A program made the position numbers and the translations under genes. A DNA stretch of 64,000 nt from Bathynomus jamesi (taxonomy: Eukaryota; Arthropoda; Malacostraca; Isopoda; Cirolanidae). The notes under the pieces were generated by a model. The model did no database searches and had not been told where the DNA came from. It saw only the letters and a list, made by a program, of their open reading frames with translations. Location: contig JAJOZX010001075.1 of NCBI GenBank assembly GCA_023014485.1, forward strand, positions 416,501 through 480,500, written 5' to 3'. This document shows positions 11,004-22,083 of this stretch, piece by piece; the first letter of the stretch is position 1; every line of letters begins with the position of its first letter.

Positions 11004-11506
11004 GTATCACACAGGAACACTGAAACACAAACACAAACGTATAAATAAATATATATATGATTATGAGTATATATATATATAAGGCTTGGTTTATTGGTAA
11101 ACAATAAGTTTACCAATATATGTATATAAATATACTGCACACACGTATGTATTATGTATATAAATATCCATAGGTATATATACACACCCTAAGACGTATA
11201 ACAAACTTATAAACAATGTAAAACACAACAAAACAAAGAAATGTGTACAATGTATATATCACAAAACGCACCTTTCGTTAGTACCTTGGGGTTTTTGAAC
11301 ACCCCATCCACAGAAAAAACACTTGTTTCTCTCAAGCGAGCTAGCGTAGAGCTAAGAAATTCCAGGGGATGACTCACTGAGAATAATTAAAAAGCTGCCA
11401 GAAGTACCATGTCAGTCAGTGTTGCCAACTGTAATTAACAAGAATTTTGTATTTTTTACATACGGAAAAGGAGGTATTTTTGATTTCTTTTCTGAAATCA
11501 GCAAGG

Positions 11507-11590
11507 GGTTGATTGTACAAAACCTGAAATGTGCCCCCAGATCGCTTATGACGCTACACGCTAATAAGCAGTTCAGTTTAGAATTAGCAC

Positions 11591-11626
<36 letters not shown>

Positions 11627-12149
11627 TGGGCGCAAAAAGGTAGAGTACAATTGCAATTGCATATTACGTAATGTTGCAAGAGTGCCAACCTCCCACCCCA
11701 CTTGGTGCCAACCCCCGTCCCCATTTGTTACAAAACCTCTTTGGGGGAGAAGTTGGGAGTGCCTCACTCCCCAAAGGGGCATACCTAACCTAAGGGGCCT
11801 CTTTGGGGGAGAAGGGGGCACCTCACCCCCAAAGGGGCAGAAAGAAACAGCAAGAGAGGAAGGAGAGGACCCAGAGGTCCTTGCTCGGCTGATTGCCGAT
11901 CTCATATGGGGTTCTTCAGCCACCCACCGCTCTCTTATAGGGTCCAAAACAGCCAGTTGGCTTAGGCAGCCAGTGCCTTATAGGGAATCATCAGCCAGAG
12001 TGCATCAGGGTGTCTTCGTCTCAGACCATCATTAGTCAGTGCCACAGTGCGCTAAAAGGAACCAAGGTTGATTGTACAAAACCTGAAATGTGCCCCCAGA
12101 TCGCTTATGACGCTACACGCTAATAAGCAGTTCAGTTTAGAAATAGCAC

Positions 12150-12188
<39 letters not shown>

Positions 12189-12624
12189 TGGGCGCAAAAA
12201 GGTAGAGTACAATTGCAATTGCATATTACGTAATGTTGCAAGAGTGCCAACCTCCCACCCCACTTGGTGCCAAACCCCGTCCCCATTTGTTACAAAACCT
12301 CTTTGGGGGAGAAGGTGGGAGTGCCTCACTCCCCAAAGGGGCATATCTAACCTAAGGGGCCTCTTTGGGGGAGAAGGGGGCACCTCACCCCCAAAGGGGC
12401 AGAAAGAAACAGCAAGAGAGGAAGGAGAGGACCCAGAGGTCCTTGCTCGGCTGATTGCCGATCTCATATGGGGTTCTTCAGCCACCCACCGCTCTCTTAT
12501 AGGGTCCCAAACAGCCAGTTGGCTTAGGCAGCCAGTGCCTTATAGGGAATCATCAGCCAGAGTGCATCAGGGTGTCTTCGTCTCAGACCATCATTAGTCA
12601 GTGCCACAGTGCGCTAAAAGGAAC
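11507..12624. repeat. 559-bp tandem segmental duplication
   Basis: Units 11507-12065 and 12066-12624 are almost identical apart from a few substitutions and (AAT)n length. Each unit contains the last 57 bp of the transposon at 8433-11563, its ATAAGCAG target site, a short flank, an (AAT)n tract and about 430 bp of Polinton P1 terminal repeat. The ORFs across this block are products of the repeat and not genes. The duplication postdates both insertions. Confidence 0.9.
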
Positions 12625-12990
12625 CGGGCTCGCATCCCACTCTAGGTCAGCCCTTTTGCTGGGGGCCCTGCACCTCAGCCAAGTGCCAGTGCCTCCGGGT
12701 GAACCATATAATAATTACCCAGTTGGCTTAGAAGACCGATTTGACAAATAGCAATTAATTATTTATTCTCAAAACAAAACAAATTATATAATTGTGTACA
12801 GAGGACAAATAAAACGCCCTTACATCATCCTGCTTATGAGTTAATGGATATACAACGGAGCACATATATATGGCTAAATAATAGACAGGAAATTATATAG
12901 TCATTCATAACGTTGCAATATCAAATATTCGTACAGGAAAGATATATGCAGTTATATTAAATATATTGAAAATACACGATACGTATATTC
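12188..12990. repeat. P1 left terminal inverted repeat
   Basis: Aligns in reverse to 32575-33567. Shared landmarks are GGGCGCAAAAAGGTAGAGT, GGGGCCTCTTTGGGG-type G-rich blocks, CAGCCAGTTGGCTTAG, CCGATTTGACAAATAGCAAT and AAATAAAACRCC. About 150 bp around 12560-12715 is an insertion relative to the right copy. The innermost part contains TA-rich iterated motifs such as TTCATATTAGTACAGGA. Confidence 0.8.
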
Positions 12991-12999
12991 ATATTAGTA

Positions 13000-13001
13000 C
13001 A

Positions 13002-13037
<36 letters not shown>

Positions 13038-13140
13038 TGTATTAATATGAATATACGTATCGTGTATTTTCAATATATATATATATATATATATCCTGTA
13101 TTAATATGAATATACGTATCGTGTATTTTCAATATATTTA

Positions 13141-13171
<31 letters not shown>

Positions 13172-14025
13172 GCTTAAGTATATTGTCTTTATGTTCTACA
13201 AGGCAAAACGCTAAACTCACATGTGCATCACGCGTTGCGCGTTAAACGGCTGCCGGGGATCCTAGTCATTACCCCGTCCGATTGCTGGGGGCCCTGATTC
13301 ATTATATATATATACTTAAACGTATTTAAGAATATTTGTTTTAACTCTATCCTGCGGTATTCTTGCAATTAAACTCGAAACTTTAATCCCCATTATATAT
13401 GGTTTAAACGAATTACATTCACACAGTATAATAATAATAACGAGCCATATATCTATCTAGAAATCTATAAGTTTAGAAATTTACATGAAAAAAAAGACAA
13501 TTTACTTTTATTCCCACTCACCCTCTTATTCTCGCTTCATTCCCCCTTTCAGAGAACACCATTGGTACCAAGCGATCATAAAGATCGAACAATGGTCAGA
13601 GCCATTAAATTTTCATCCGAATATTCTCTGGAATTTTTTGCGAAAACTTACAAAATAGTGACGGTCACGTATTTAAATAATCTAACATCCCAATACCTAT
13701 CTCAAAAAGGTCGCTACGTGTTTTGGAAAATATTTTTTTCTCTCAGCAATCTCCAGATTATTTATTTAGTCAAACTGTTTAAACAACTCCGGTCCTAAGG
13801 CTAATCACGTGTCGAAAGAACAATCTGTTCTCATCAGCTCGCTAAATGAGAAAATTAAATATAAATTGTATTTATTCTATTTTTAAGGTAAGTTTAGGCC
13901 TATCAAATTTAACATACAATACAATGGTCGATTTGGCGCTTTTCAGGACAAATTTCAATATCAAATCTGAACCATTTGGATGATAAGACCGTTAAACAGT
14001 CTACCCTTGGGACAGCACATACAAT

Positions 14026-14065
<40 letters not shown>

Positions 14066-14357
14066 AGTGCCGAACAATACATCACAGAAAAATATCATAT
14101 ACGAGTCTTTTCTAATGTGTAAGTGGCCGTATATATATATAATACAGGTTTTCCCGCAAAGGTTGAGACAGGTCATATAAGCAGGTTCAACCATTAATCA
14201 TAATGGACAACGCGTCTACCGCTGTAAATATATTTCCTTTGAAAAGCATGACCTTCCCGAAGAAATAGACAAACAACACATGTCCCTTATTAAATTTTAT
14301 TTTTGCGCCGAAATGGGGACACGGTGGGTCATATATATATATATACGGTCAAACAAT

Positions 14358-14392
<35 letters not shown>

Positions 14393-14950
14393 CTCGGTTT
14401 TTATCCACCCGTATAATTCAAATCGATTTTTCCGAAAAATTGAATTGTTTTGCTAATACTTGTAGAAAAACCTTTTCCAACATATATGTGCCTTTTCCTA
14501 TTGTGTAAAGTTGCCACAAGATATTGTTCAATCACGGCAAGTCACAGACCCACATTTCGCTGAAAAATAATGTTGTATTGTCTGCGAAATAGACAAAGGG
14601 GCAACGGATTCGTGCAGGTGTTTAAATCTAAAATAATAATAATTTGGCAAACTTCAAGAAAACGAGAATGGACAGGAATCACCAACGAGTGGGGTCATAA
14701 GCCCCACCCAGACTTGACGGGGAGTAGCGAATCACAGCACGGAATACGCGTTTCATCTGGTTCCAAGCAAGCCTATAGCTCTACACCCCCCAAAACTCAC
14801 CCCAACTTTCATGGAACAGCCAATGATTATCTTTGTAAAGGGGGCATGTTCTCGGGTTGGTCGAAAATGCTTGCCCAAGTCCTAATCACCGCCCCAATTC
14901 TCGCAGCGACCCAATAGGAAACAAAGTTCCCCGCTTGTAGGCAGGGCGCG
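13000..14950. other. P1 left interior, no gene seen
   Basis: TA-rich repeats at 13008-13160, including three near-identical copies of AATACACGATACGTATATTC or its complement. This is followed by AT-rich sequence with short ORFs that carry no recognisable motif. Fragments of about 40 bp at 13850-13895 recur at 15221-15260 (AAATTGTATTTATTCTATTT), suggesting an older copy of the downstream intron region. Confidence 0.5.
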
Positions 14951-14956
14951 TGCACC

Positions 14957-14991
14957 TTATAGCACCAAAACGCGACACAGAGAGTCAGTTT
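14957..14991 (+). promoter_or_regulatory. Predicted TATA/Inr core promoter of the spliced gene
   Basis: CTTATAG at 14956-14962 is a TATA-like box. An arthropod-type initiator GTCAGTT has its A at 14987, about 29 bp downstream, a canonical spacing. The first ATG of the spliced gene follows at 15019. CCAAT boxes occur upstream near 14819 and 14909. This is a sequence prediction only. Confidence 0.45.
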
Positions 14992-15018
14992 CTTGCAATT
15001 TAGTACAGCAAACGAATC

Positions 15019-15920
15019 ATGGATCAACTATACGAATCACCTGAACTGATTGCTGATGGCGATTTCTACGCCCAAGCAGCGCTTTATCTCTTCAATGCCA
15101 TAGGCCAGAACGAATTATTTTCGTCCGAGAGTATCGCTGCAATTTGTAACGCGCCGGAAGAGTCCACAGGCAATTCAATTGAGATGTAAGTATTTATATT
15201 CTCCGGTTCATTCAGCGCTAATTACCATATAAATTGTATTTATTCTATTTTTAAAGTAAGCTGAATTTTCTACAGCATAAAATTAGGCCCATTGTTTTGT
15301 TTGTTTCTCGTTAATTGAAATTTTCTCTCGTTTTCCCATAACAAATGCCCTTTGAATTTAGTCTTATAAAAGGTTGCAAAATATTTTCAATTATCCTCTA
15401 CCTCCTCTGTCGTTATGTCGTTATATCTGATTAAGCTTTCAGTCTGTTGATAACCTAACGTAGCATTATTTTAATTTATAAAAACCATAATAATGCGAAG
15501 TGAACTGTTATTTCCCCAGAGGGTCGGTCGCTATTCATAGATATATATATATATATATATGGTATGTTTTATTTATACATCTCTTGGCAGTTTCAAAATT
15601 TATAGGATGTTATACATATAGAATTTTAAACCTAACATTATTAAGTGTTTTTCTACAGCGTAAAATTAGTCCCATTGTTTTTGTTTGTTTCTCGTTAATT
15701 GAAATTTTCTCTCTTTTTCCCATAACAAATGCGCTTTGAATTTAGTCTTATAAAAGGTTGCAAAATATTTTCAATTATCCTGTACCTCCTCTGTCGTTAT
15801 GTCGTTATATCTGTTTAAGCTTTCAGTCTGTTGATAATCTAACCTAGCTTTATTTTAATTTATAAAAAAAACATTATAATGGGAAGTGAACTGTTATTTG
15901 CCCAGAGGGTCGGCCTCTAT

Positions 15921-15981
<61 letters not shown>

Positions 15982-16640
15982 GCCATACACAACACTTTTA
16001 GCCGCATCCAATACTTTTAGCAGCATCCAATTTCATGCATCTGTTTTAATTACAGGAGCGATACGGAGTTAGATCGTATTATTGCAACTTTTGATGAAAG
16101 GACGCCTTCTCCCCCCACCCCACCCAACGATGGTCAGATAGTGGTATTGGCGCGGGACAGCGAGCGTCAGGCTGTAGAGGAAATAATGTAAGTGTTTTGA
16201 AACTATATAGTATGTTTTCACATTTCTTTTGGGTTTTAACAATTTGCAGTAAGGATGTTTTAAAAAATGTGCTTAATCATAGCCTATGACTCATATATAT
16301 ATATATACACACATATATTTATCGCCAGACACAACACTTTTAGCTGCATCTATTACTTTTAGCAACACCCAGTTTCATGCATCTATTTTAATTACAGGAG
16401 TGATACGGAGCTAGACGCTATTATAAACACTTTTGGGGAGAGGGTGATAAATGAAGTGGTATCCACACCAGCTAGCGAACCAGAAGTCGTGGTATTGACA
16501 CACACCCGGTCAAGCGAGTGCGTGCTCATCGGCGAGATTATGTAAGTACTTTTTTTTAGGATATTAACAAAACGTAATATATTTTCATTTTATTAAACAG
16601 TAGAAAAACATGTAATCTTACACATTACAGAGGGTACTAA
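15019..16640 (+). CDS. Spliced Polinton cargo gene with duplicated exons, function unknown
   Basis: No long ORF exists, but three exons join cleanly: 15019-15185, 16056-16187 and 16398-16541, with a possible short last exon 16631-16640 ending in TAA. Every donor reads AT|GTAAGT and the two main acceptors read TTTTAATTACAG|GAG. All introns are phase 2, and exons 2 (132 nt) and 3 (144 nt) are symmetric. Exons 2 and 3 both begin with the codons for MSDTELD across the junction, followed by an I-I-x-T-F pattern, then a Pro-rich or Glu-rich linker and VVL; they are tandem copies. Exon 1 encodes an acidic N-terminus starting MDQLYESPEL. The product is about 150 acidic residues without a recognised domain. 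Its position just inside the terminal repeat suggests cargo or a Polinton accessory gene. Confidence 0.55.
15270..15930. repeat. About 275-bp direct repeat inside intron 1
   Basis: 15270-15545 and 15652-15930 are direct copies starting TTTCTACAGC and running through CTCCTCTGTCGTTATGTCGT to CCAGAGGGTCGG and a (TA)n tract. The block just before each of exons 2 and 3 (CACAACACTTTTAGCNGC to the acceptor) is likewise duplicated, so exon and intron pieces were duplicated together. Confidence 0.85.
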
Positions 16641-17067
16641 CATATGGGAACCTTTTTTTTATCTGTCTGCACACATATTTATCATTCAACTCTGTGTCGC
16701 ACAAATCAAATAATTTTTAAAATTTCATAAAACCCTTCCCACGTGACATGTGCATGAGAAACAAAATACAATACAAACCGCATGTTTCAGTATAAAGTCC
16801 TTGGAAACGATATGGATTCCAGATAATCTTAGGCACACGTAATCGCGCTATAAATTGTACAATTGTCGAGTCATGCCATGGTGGGAAACCGACTGAATCG
16901 AAATAGTACATTCTTTTCTTAGTTTTAAAATAGATCGCAAACCAAGGAATCCCCTCACCCCCACGATGTCGATGTTAACAATAATCCCGCACCAGTTTCC
17001 CGTGCTATGCATCTTCAATATTTCATTTTTCGCATAAAGACCGATATATTTTGATCGCGCGAAACAG

Positions 17068-18238
17068 TCACTTTTCATCCCTCTCTGGAGTGTATTTGCA
17101 TCCATTTAAAAAATCTGTCGTGACGTTCCGGAAACGGTCCAGTTCTATTAGGGCCTGTGTTTCTAGATACACGAGTGCACTTAAAGGCGTGTCTATAGCT
17201 TTATCAAACTCCACTCTCACTGAGACTGTCTCAGTCTGCTGGGCGTTTAAATGCGTGTTTACGCCAGCAGTTAAGTCAGGCGTAAGGTCGAATGAGAAAA
17301 TATTAAACTCTTCCACAAATTCTCTCTGAGTTATCTCGAAACCAAGCTCATCACAAGCACCTGTATTATGAGCCAAACTACTATAAGCTCTCGCGCAGAG
17401 CGGGAATACCTCAGATGACGAGTAATCCATATCCAGCACTCCACCCAGGGCGATACCATTTATGAATAGAGTAATATTTTTAAGCCCGAAATTCTCAAAT
17501 TTTAAGGCACTCTTTTTATAATTTCCATTTGTTGAGGCGTGGTCTTGCAGTCCAATTAAAATCCTTTTAGGTAGGACTCCAAGAGCAATGTTTTTTATCT
17601 GTTTCGATGCCAGGCCTGCCGGGATCGTGCACAGTTTGATCTGTACCCTGTTAATGGGATATTTTACTGTGGCATTTATGAGATCTTTCTCGATTTCTAT
17701 TTGCTTCGGGGAGCTTAATTTCACTCAGCGTATACGCAAAAACGTTTCCATGATATGTATCACAACGGGTTTCACGCCTTCTTCTTGGTCAGCACCCAGA
17801 TTTATGTAGATCTCAGGGCTCGTGCGGGTAAGTGTGGTAATACCCCTCGGCGGAAGGTGTCCTTCGCTTCTTTTGAAAAGTTGAGGACACTTTCCAGATA
17901 TGCTCGTAGGTGATAGTACCCCGTGCCTGCCGAGATGTTAGTCTGATTTAAATATACGTCACACTGACGTAATTATCATAATTATCATCGCAATCCGTTC
18001 CGTCAGAATGAGCTATGCGAAGTTTAGTATATATGTGCATACAGCTCGGATCAAAAAAGTAATGGCCTGAGCTGGGCATCACGAATTCTATAGGGGCACT
18101 GGGTGAACTAATTGTGTTTAAAGGGTTAATTGTAATAAAGTCGCTGTGCTCAATAGAAACTTGCGTTGGAGGCATCTCAAAGAGGGATAGCTCCGATTTA
18201 CAGCATTGCGAACTACACGAATGAATGAAACGTGCCAT
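17068..18238 (-). pseudogene. Polinton major capsid protein (double jelly roll), frameshifted
   Basis: The N-terminal part (18238-17948) contains KSELSLFEMPPTQ, the usual start of the metazoan Polinton capsid. The C-terminal 218 codons (17724-17068) contain KYPINRVQIK, TIPAG, LPKRILIGLQDHA, FDLTPDLTAG and an ELDRFRNVTTDF end, typical of the second jelly roll. Between them (17948-17724) the frame shifts at least twice, although capsid-like sequence is still readable there (AYLESVL). The product would form the pseudo-hexagonal capsid lattice. It is annotated in many animal genomes as an F54H12.2-like protein. It lies first in the minus-strand structural block. No active product is expected from this copy. 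Confidence 0.85.
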
Positions 18239-18318
18239 GGTGAGTCAGAAATAGTGCCACCTCCCTCGACGAGTATTAATCAATCTACGAATCGTGAGAG
18301 TAGCGTCCTCAGTTTATA

Positions 18319-18750
18319 TCAGTTAAAAAAATGATAGGCCATAGGTCTCATACGCTTTGAACACTTCTTTTTTGGTACCCTTTTACGTTTAATGCCACGT
18401 GATCCCTTCTTCCTAACAACTCTCTTCTTCTTCTTTACACCACGTGTTGGCAGCCCCTTCTTCCTAACAGTTCTCTTCTTTCCATTATCACGCATTTTTC
18501 TCTTCGCGTCTTTGATGATTTCATCCCGCGTACGCCTTAAATGTTTTTTAGAGCTTCTTTAGGCTTAGTTCCAGCGAACATGTCCTCTGCCGCGTTAAAA
18601 CCTGTTTGTAACGCCTTCCTTCCTAGGTACCTGGCGCCCCTCTTCAACAGTGGGACAGCGGTGCGTAGTATGGATGAAAAAATGGATCCAAGTCCACTAC
18701 CACGCTGGTATCTCACCCCCTCGGTATACCGTGAAAAGCTTTCTGGCCAT
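18319..18750 (-). pseudogene. Polinton basic minor capsid/core-like protein, frameshifted
   Basis: Starts at ATG 18750 with a segment containing FTVYRGG, shifts frame in a G-run, and continues with GSGLGSIFSS and AVPLLKRGARYLGRKAL. A second frameshift follows near 18540. The C-terminal third is extremely basic with repeated KKGxxxR and KKKKRVVRKKG units and ends at TGA 18319-18321. An amphipathic N-terminus plus a Lys/Arg-rich tail resembles adenovirus-type core or cement polypeptides and sits in the usual Polinton position between capsid and penton-like genes. The role (DNA condensation or membrane interaction) is inference. It was missed by ORF length because of the frameshifts. Confidence 0.65.
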
Positions 18751-18858
18751 TATAACTCAGTGCGTCGGAAGTGTAGCTTCACTGTTAAGCTCCAGTCACC
18801 GAATGGGAAATTTTTTCCCTCAATCGTTCTTATATATATTGAGATATTAGTTATTAGA

Positions 18859-20297
18859 TTAGTTGCGACATTCACATAGTATGTCATATGTAATACTCAA
18901 GCTCCTTCCTCTATGATTGGGGATGTGGGCTACGCGTATTAGGCGTGCCTGGGTATCACCAACAAACTGGTGTTCCGCTATATTGCTGTAAATATAGCAC
19001 ATGTCTGGAGGCTGAGAACTTCCATCCAGCTTCTCCATCCTCAAGTGATACATTAAGCTGGATAAGTCATGTGGTGACTCGTGAAAGGTGTCTCTTTGGA
19101 AGGCTGCTCGATAACGCCCCTCGGTTATAATTTTGAACACTTCCGTCTTTAAGATTTCTGTTAACCTTTGATTTTAGGACTAGAGTATGTGAATGGTTTC
19201 CTCTGTTTACGATTTCGTATAATAAGTCATTCGTAAGATTTGAGCTTTTAAAACTTATGATTAAGTCTCTCACAACATCCTCAACCGTACCATAACGCCC
19301 CAGCCCTAGTATCATTGTTGTACTGAAAAACTGTGCAACCTTAGTCCGGGCGATACGTATAGTAGCATCCCGAGTAAACCCGGCTTTTTTACACTCATCA
19401 ATGTCTCTAAGAACGGTAAATACGGAATCTTTATAATCAATATTTAAAAAGAGGGTATCCAGCTGAAATTCACATATCCCCACCTCATACGAATCACGAC
19501 CCAGTTCAATGGGCCCATCAAGTTCTGTTACAAAGTTGGCTAGTTGTTGTTAGGGTGTACAGTAGGGATTGTTTCCCGGGATCCCGAGATCCCGGGATCC
19601 CGGGATTTTTTCGTTCATCCCGGGATATCCCGGTGCTAATTACTTACATAATAATTAGTATATATAGTATAAATACCCTGTTTACACGATCATACATGAT
19701 CATGATCATACAGTAATCGCAAGTGTCGTCACATACCCTTAGTGTGCGGCCACACTGGCGGCGTCCTGCAGCTTTTTCAGCTGCAGGACTGTTTATAACT
19801 AAACTTAGAACTCGGCTGGGTGATAAGAGTGTGAATTGTCTATGTTTTCTACGTTCGATTTATAAGTCAAATTAGTTCTTTTAAATGCGCTATGTTTTGC
19901 ATTTTCATATGTTTAGTTGTTTTTGTGTTTTTACGAGCATGCTTATTCTTTACAAGGATATTATTCTTTACAAGTGTTGATTTTCTTTCAAATAGCTGTC
20001 TTCTTGCACTCAACTGTCTTTTAAGCTAGTTATTTCACACTCGTAGTTACCTAATGGAATATGTTTAAATAAATAAATGATGAAATCTTTATAATTTTTA
20101 TATTAATTCCTTTTTAAAAGTATAAAAAATTTAAATACATATAAAATAAAAATCCCGGGAAATCCCGGGATCCCGGGACGAAGACAGATTTTATCCCTGA
20201 ATCCCGGGATAAACAAAATGACTCAAAACGACAATCCCTAGTGTACATACAGGGATGAGGACGATGGGAGTGTGACGTAGAAATGGTTGGGTGTCAT
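18859..20297 (-). pseudogene. Penton-like minor capsid protein, split by MITE and frameshift
   Basis: The frame opens at ATG 20297 with a segment containing FYVTLPSS, a start shared by many Polinton minor capsid ORFs. It is then interrupted by the hAT MITE at 19563-20240. It resumes with ANFVTELDGPIELG and a VGICEFQ motif (19540-19067) and, after a frameshift near 19135, continues to a stop at 18859. F-x-T-L...PI-x-L...WEVGL-E-like spacing is what I recall for metazoan Polinton penton-like single-jelly-roll proteins. The position next to the major capsid gene agrees. An in-frame stop also lies just inside the MITE boundary. Confidence 0.6.
19563..20240. mobile_element. 678-bp hAT-type MITE with CCCGGGAT palindrome clusters
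   Basis: Ends TAGGGATTG (left) and CAATCCCTA (right) are flanked by GTGTACAG (19555-19562) and GTGTACAT (20241-20248), an 8-bp TSD with one mismatch that fits hAT. Both sub-terminal regions carry arrays of overlapping CCCGGGATCCC palindromes, about five sites on the left and five on the right. The AT-rich centre contains a GTCCTGCAGCT/AGCTGCAGGAC hairpin near 19766-19791. No ORF is present. Confidence 0.85.
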
Positions 20298-20305
20298 GGT
20301 GCATA

Positions 20306-21364
20306 CTAATTAAGCTTCATTACTGCATCAGCTTTTATATAGGTATTGAAGCTTTCTGGGTACCCTAGCCACTTCACCAGGTACATTTTTCTCTTTCCTG
20401 TACCTTTGCTTCCTAAAATTTTCTCAATTTTAAACACATTTTTTCCTAAATTAAATGCCACTTTCTGCAGTTCCTCGCGGTAAAAACCTCCCGAGATCTC
20501 TTCTCCATTCAAATCTTCAACGTAATACATCATTATCTCGCCTTTGGGAATCATGGCTCTAACTTTAAAAATCTCACGTGTCCATCCTTGCTCAAAACCC
20601 TTTGCGAATTTATTTCCCGAACGTGACAGCCTTACATAGTCATTGATTTTGGAACGCGCAGAGTGTGGTGGTGATGGCACTCCATCTCTTCTCGGACGCT
20701 TGCCTCTTTCTAAAACATCGTTAGGCGTTGTACCGATCGTGCGATGGTGTGAGCGGTTGTAGGATGAAGCCAATGAATCGAGAACGTTTATATATCTGAA
20801 CGTGTTTTTATGTGTAAAATAACGGTGCATGCGTTCCTTTATGGTACGTTGAACTCTTTCAGCTAAAGAAGCATTATGTGTAGAATTGGATGTGTAATAG
20901 CTGATGTTAAACTCTGACAGCATGTTCTGTAAAGCTCGCCCTATAAATTCTTTTCCCATATCCGTACAAAAATAGCCAGGAATCCGGTTTTCTTTCAACA
21001 TCAGCATTTTGGCCGCTTTAGCGACTGTTTCAGGCGATTTGTTTTTCAGGGGAATTAGCCATAGGTATCTAGAGAATACATCTATTATGAATAGGATGAA
21101 GCGGTAGCCGTCGTTGTACACTGAATATCTTTGCATGTATGTTAAATCTGCCTGCCAAATAGAGTCAATCGAGGCGGCTGTTGTCTTGGCTGTTTTAAAC
21201 CTTTTTCTCACACGTTTATGAAGTGTATAAGCATCCTGGGCATGCCAAAATCTCTCAACATCTTTTTTCCTTACACCATAAGTACTTCTGTACAATCTAT
21301 TAACACCACCATAGGATGCAGGGCTAGAAATGTCATAATAGTGCTTACTTAATACGTTAGCCAT
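20306..21364 (-). CDS. Polinton integrase (rve core plus chromodomain-like C-terminus), intact
   Basis: The 352-codon ORF is uninterrupted. The retroviral-integrase core has WQADLTYM (first Asp about residue 72), FCTDMGKEF (second Asp about residue 136) and NASLAERVQRT (catalytic Glu), a complete D,D,E triad with the usual D-35-E-like spacing. A conserved FIIDVFSRY follows the first Asp. The last 60 residues (KIEKILGSKG...LVKWLGYP) are a chromodomain-like module, common in Polinton and chromovirus integrases. The enzyme inserts linear Polinton DNA and makes a 6-bp TSD. It is the best preserved P1 gene and overlaps the upstream ORF by 16 bp. Confidence 0.9.
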   Translation of the reverse strand: MANVLSKHYYDISSPASYGGVNRLYRSTYGVRKKDVERFWHAQDAYTLHKRVRKRFKTAKTTAASIDSIWQADLTYMQRYSVYNDGYRFILFIIDVFSRYLWLIPLKNKSPETVAKAAKMLMLKENRIPGYFCTDMGKEFIGRALQNMLSEFNISYYTSNSTHNASLAERVQRTIKERMHRYFTHKNTFRYINVLDSLASSYNRSHHRTIGTTPNDVLERGKRPRRDGVPSPPHSARSKINDYVRLSRSGNKFAKGFEQGWTREIFKVRAMIPKGEIMMYYVEDLNGEEISGGFYREELQKVAFNLGKNVFKIEKILGSKGTGKRKMYLVKWLGYPESFNTYIKADAVMKLN

Positions 21365-22070
21365 TTGCGTATTTTAGAGGCACGTGGATAAGGTTGGCCG
21401 TCTACTCTCTTCTTTCTCCTCTTCAGAGGCACTGCAGCTGTTGGGGACGAAGGTGTACTCAGTTGTGACACGTGCGATGCATGCTCCAAGTCTTTTAACC
21501 TATTCAGATTACCTACCAACGTTTTGGGGACATTTATTTGTTGTAGTCTTGCTTTAATATGTTTCCATCCTGCTGGTGAGGGCCTATCCCACTTTCTCAC
21601 CAGATCATCAACAATATCAACGATATTGGATCCTTGTAATCTTGTTCCAGCAACAATGACCTCGCCTGTGTCGGTCCACTGTATGATGGGGTCCTCACTC
21701 AATACATTATAAAGACTTAATCCTTTATTCCTCAATGTATGGAGGAGGCTGTTTTTTAGCATATGTTCGATGTGCTCTGTTCCGCTGCTCTTTGGTTGCT
21801 CAGGTCCTGTGTCGCTATGCTCAGCGCTACTCGAGCTGTACCTCACGGGGGGCTCTGTAGGATGCTTATAACTTCGTACTCATGAAGAAATTTCTGCAAA
21901 GCCTCTTGGTACAAGAACCTTTACTCATCAGGTGCCTTTTCACTGTTTAATAGGGATAGTAGCTCACTTTCCATTCTTTTAAGCCTACTTTTACGGGGTT
22001 CTAGAGCCGCGTCTGGACTCCTTTGTAATGAAGCATACACCTCGTGCGGGATCACAACCACCTTCTTCAT
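21349..22070 (-). pseudogene. Polinton core-like ORF upstream of integrase, one internal stop
   Basis: ATG 22070 opens a frame beginning KKVVVIPHEVYASL. One in-frame TAA near 21930 follows LNSEKAPDE. The frame then reads on past a short gap into the 165-codon ORF that ends KIRKWLTY at 21349. The central region contains IQWTDTGEV and a basic PLKRRKKRV stretch near the end. This N-to-C arrangement (leader, coiled/basic C-terminus, W-L-T-Y-like end) matches a conserved but uncharacterised Polinton protein usually found beside the integrase. Function unknown; a capsid or DNA-binding role is possible. Confidence 0.6.
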
Positions 22071-22083
22071 TATATTAATCTAG

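Larger units (their letters stand above)
8433..11563 (-). mobile_element. Complete 3.13-kb hAT-like transposon
   Basis: Terminal inverted repeats start TAGCGTGTAGCGTCAT at both ends and continue imperfectly to GGCACATTTCAGGTTT. ATAAGCAG is present at 8425-8432 and 11564-11571, giving a clean 8-bp TSD that fits the hAT nTnnnnAn consensus. The TAGCG start also fits the hAT YARNG rule. A single long minus-strand ORF fills most of the interior. The right end was later copied in the tandem duplication at 11507-12624. Confidence 0.85.

Noticed and set aside
11573..12597. Four repeated ORFs of about 117-124 codons on both strands
   Set aside because: They are readings of the duplicated Polinton terminal repeat and (AAT)n tract, in opposite frames; no protein motif.
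17051..17329. Plus-strand ORF inside the capsid gene
   Set aside because: Shadow frame of the capsid coding sequence on the other strand, without motifs of its own.
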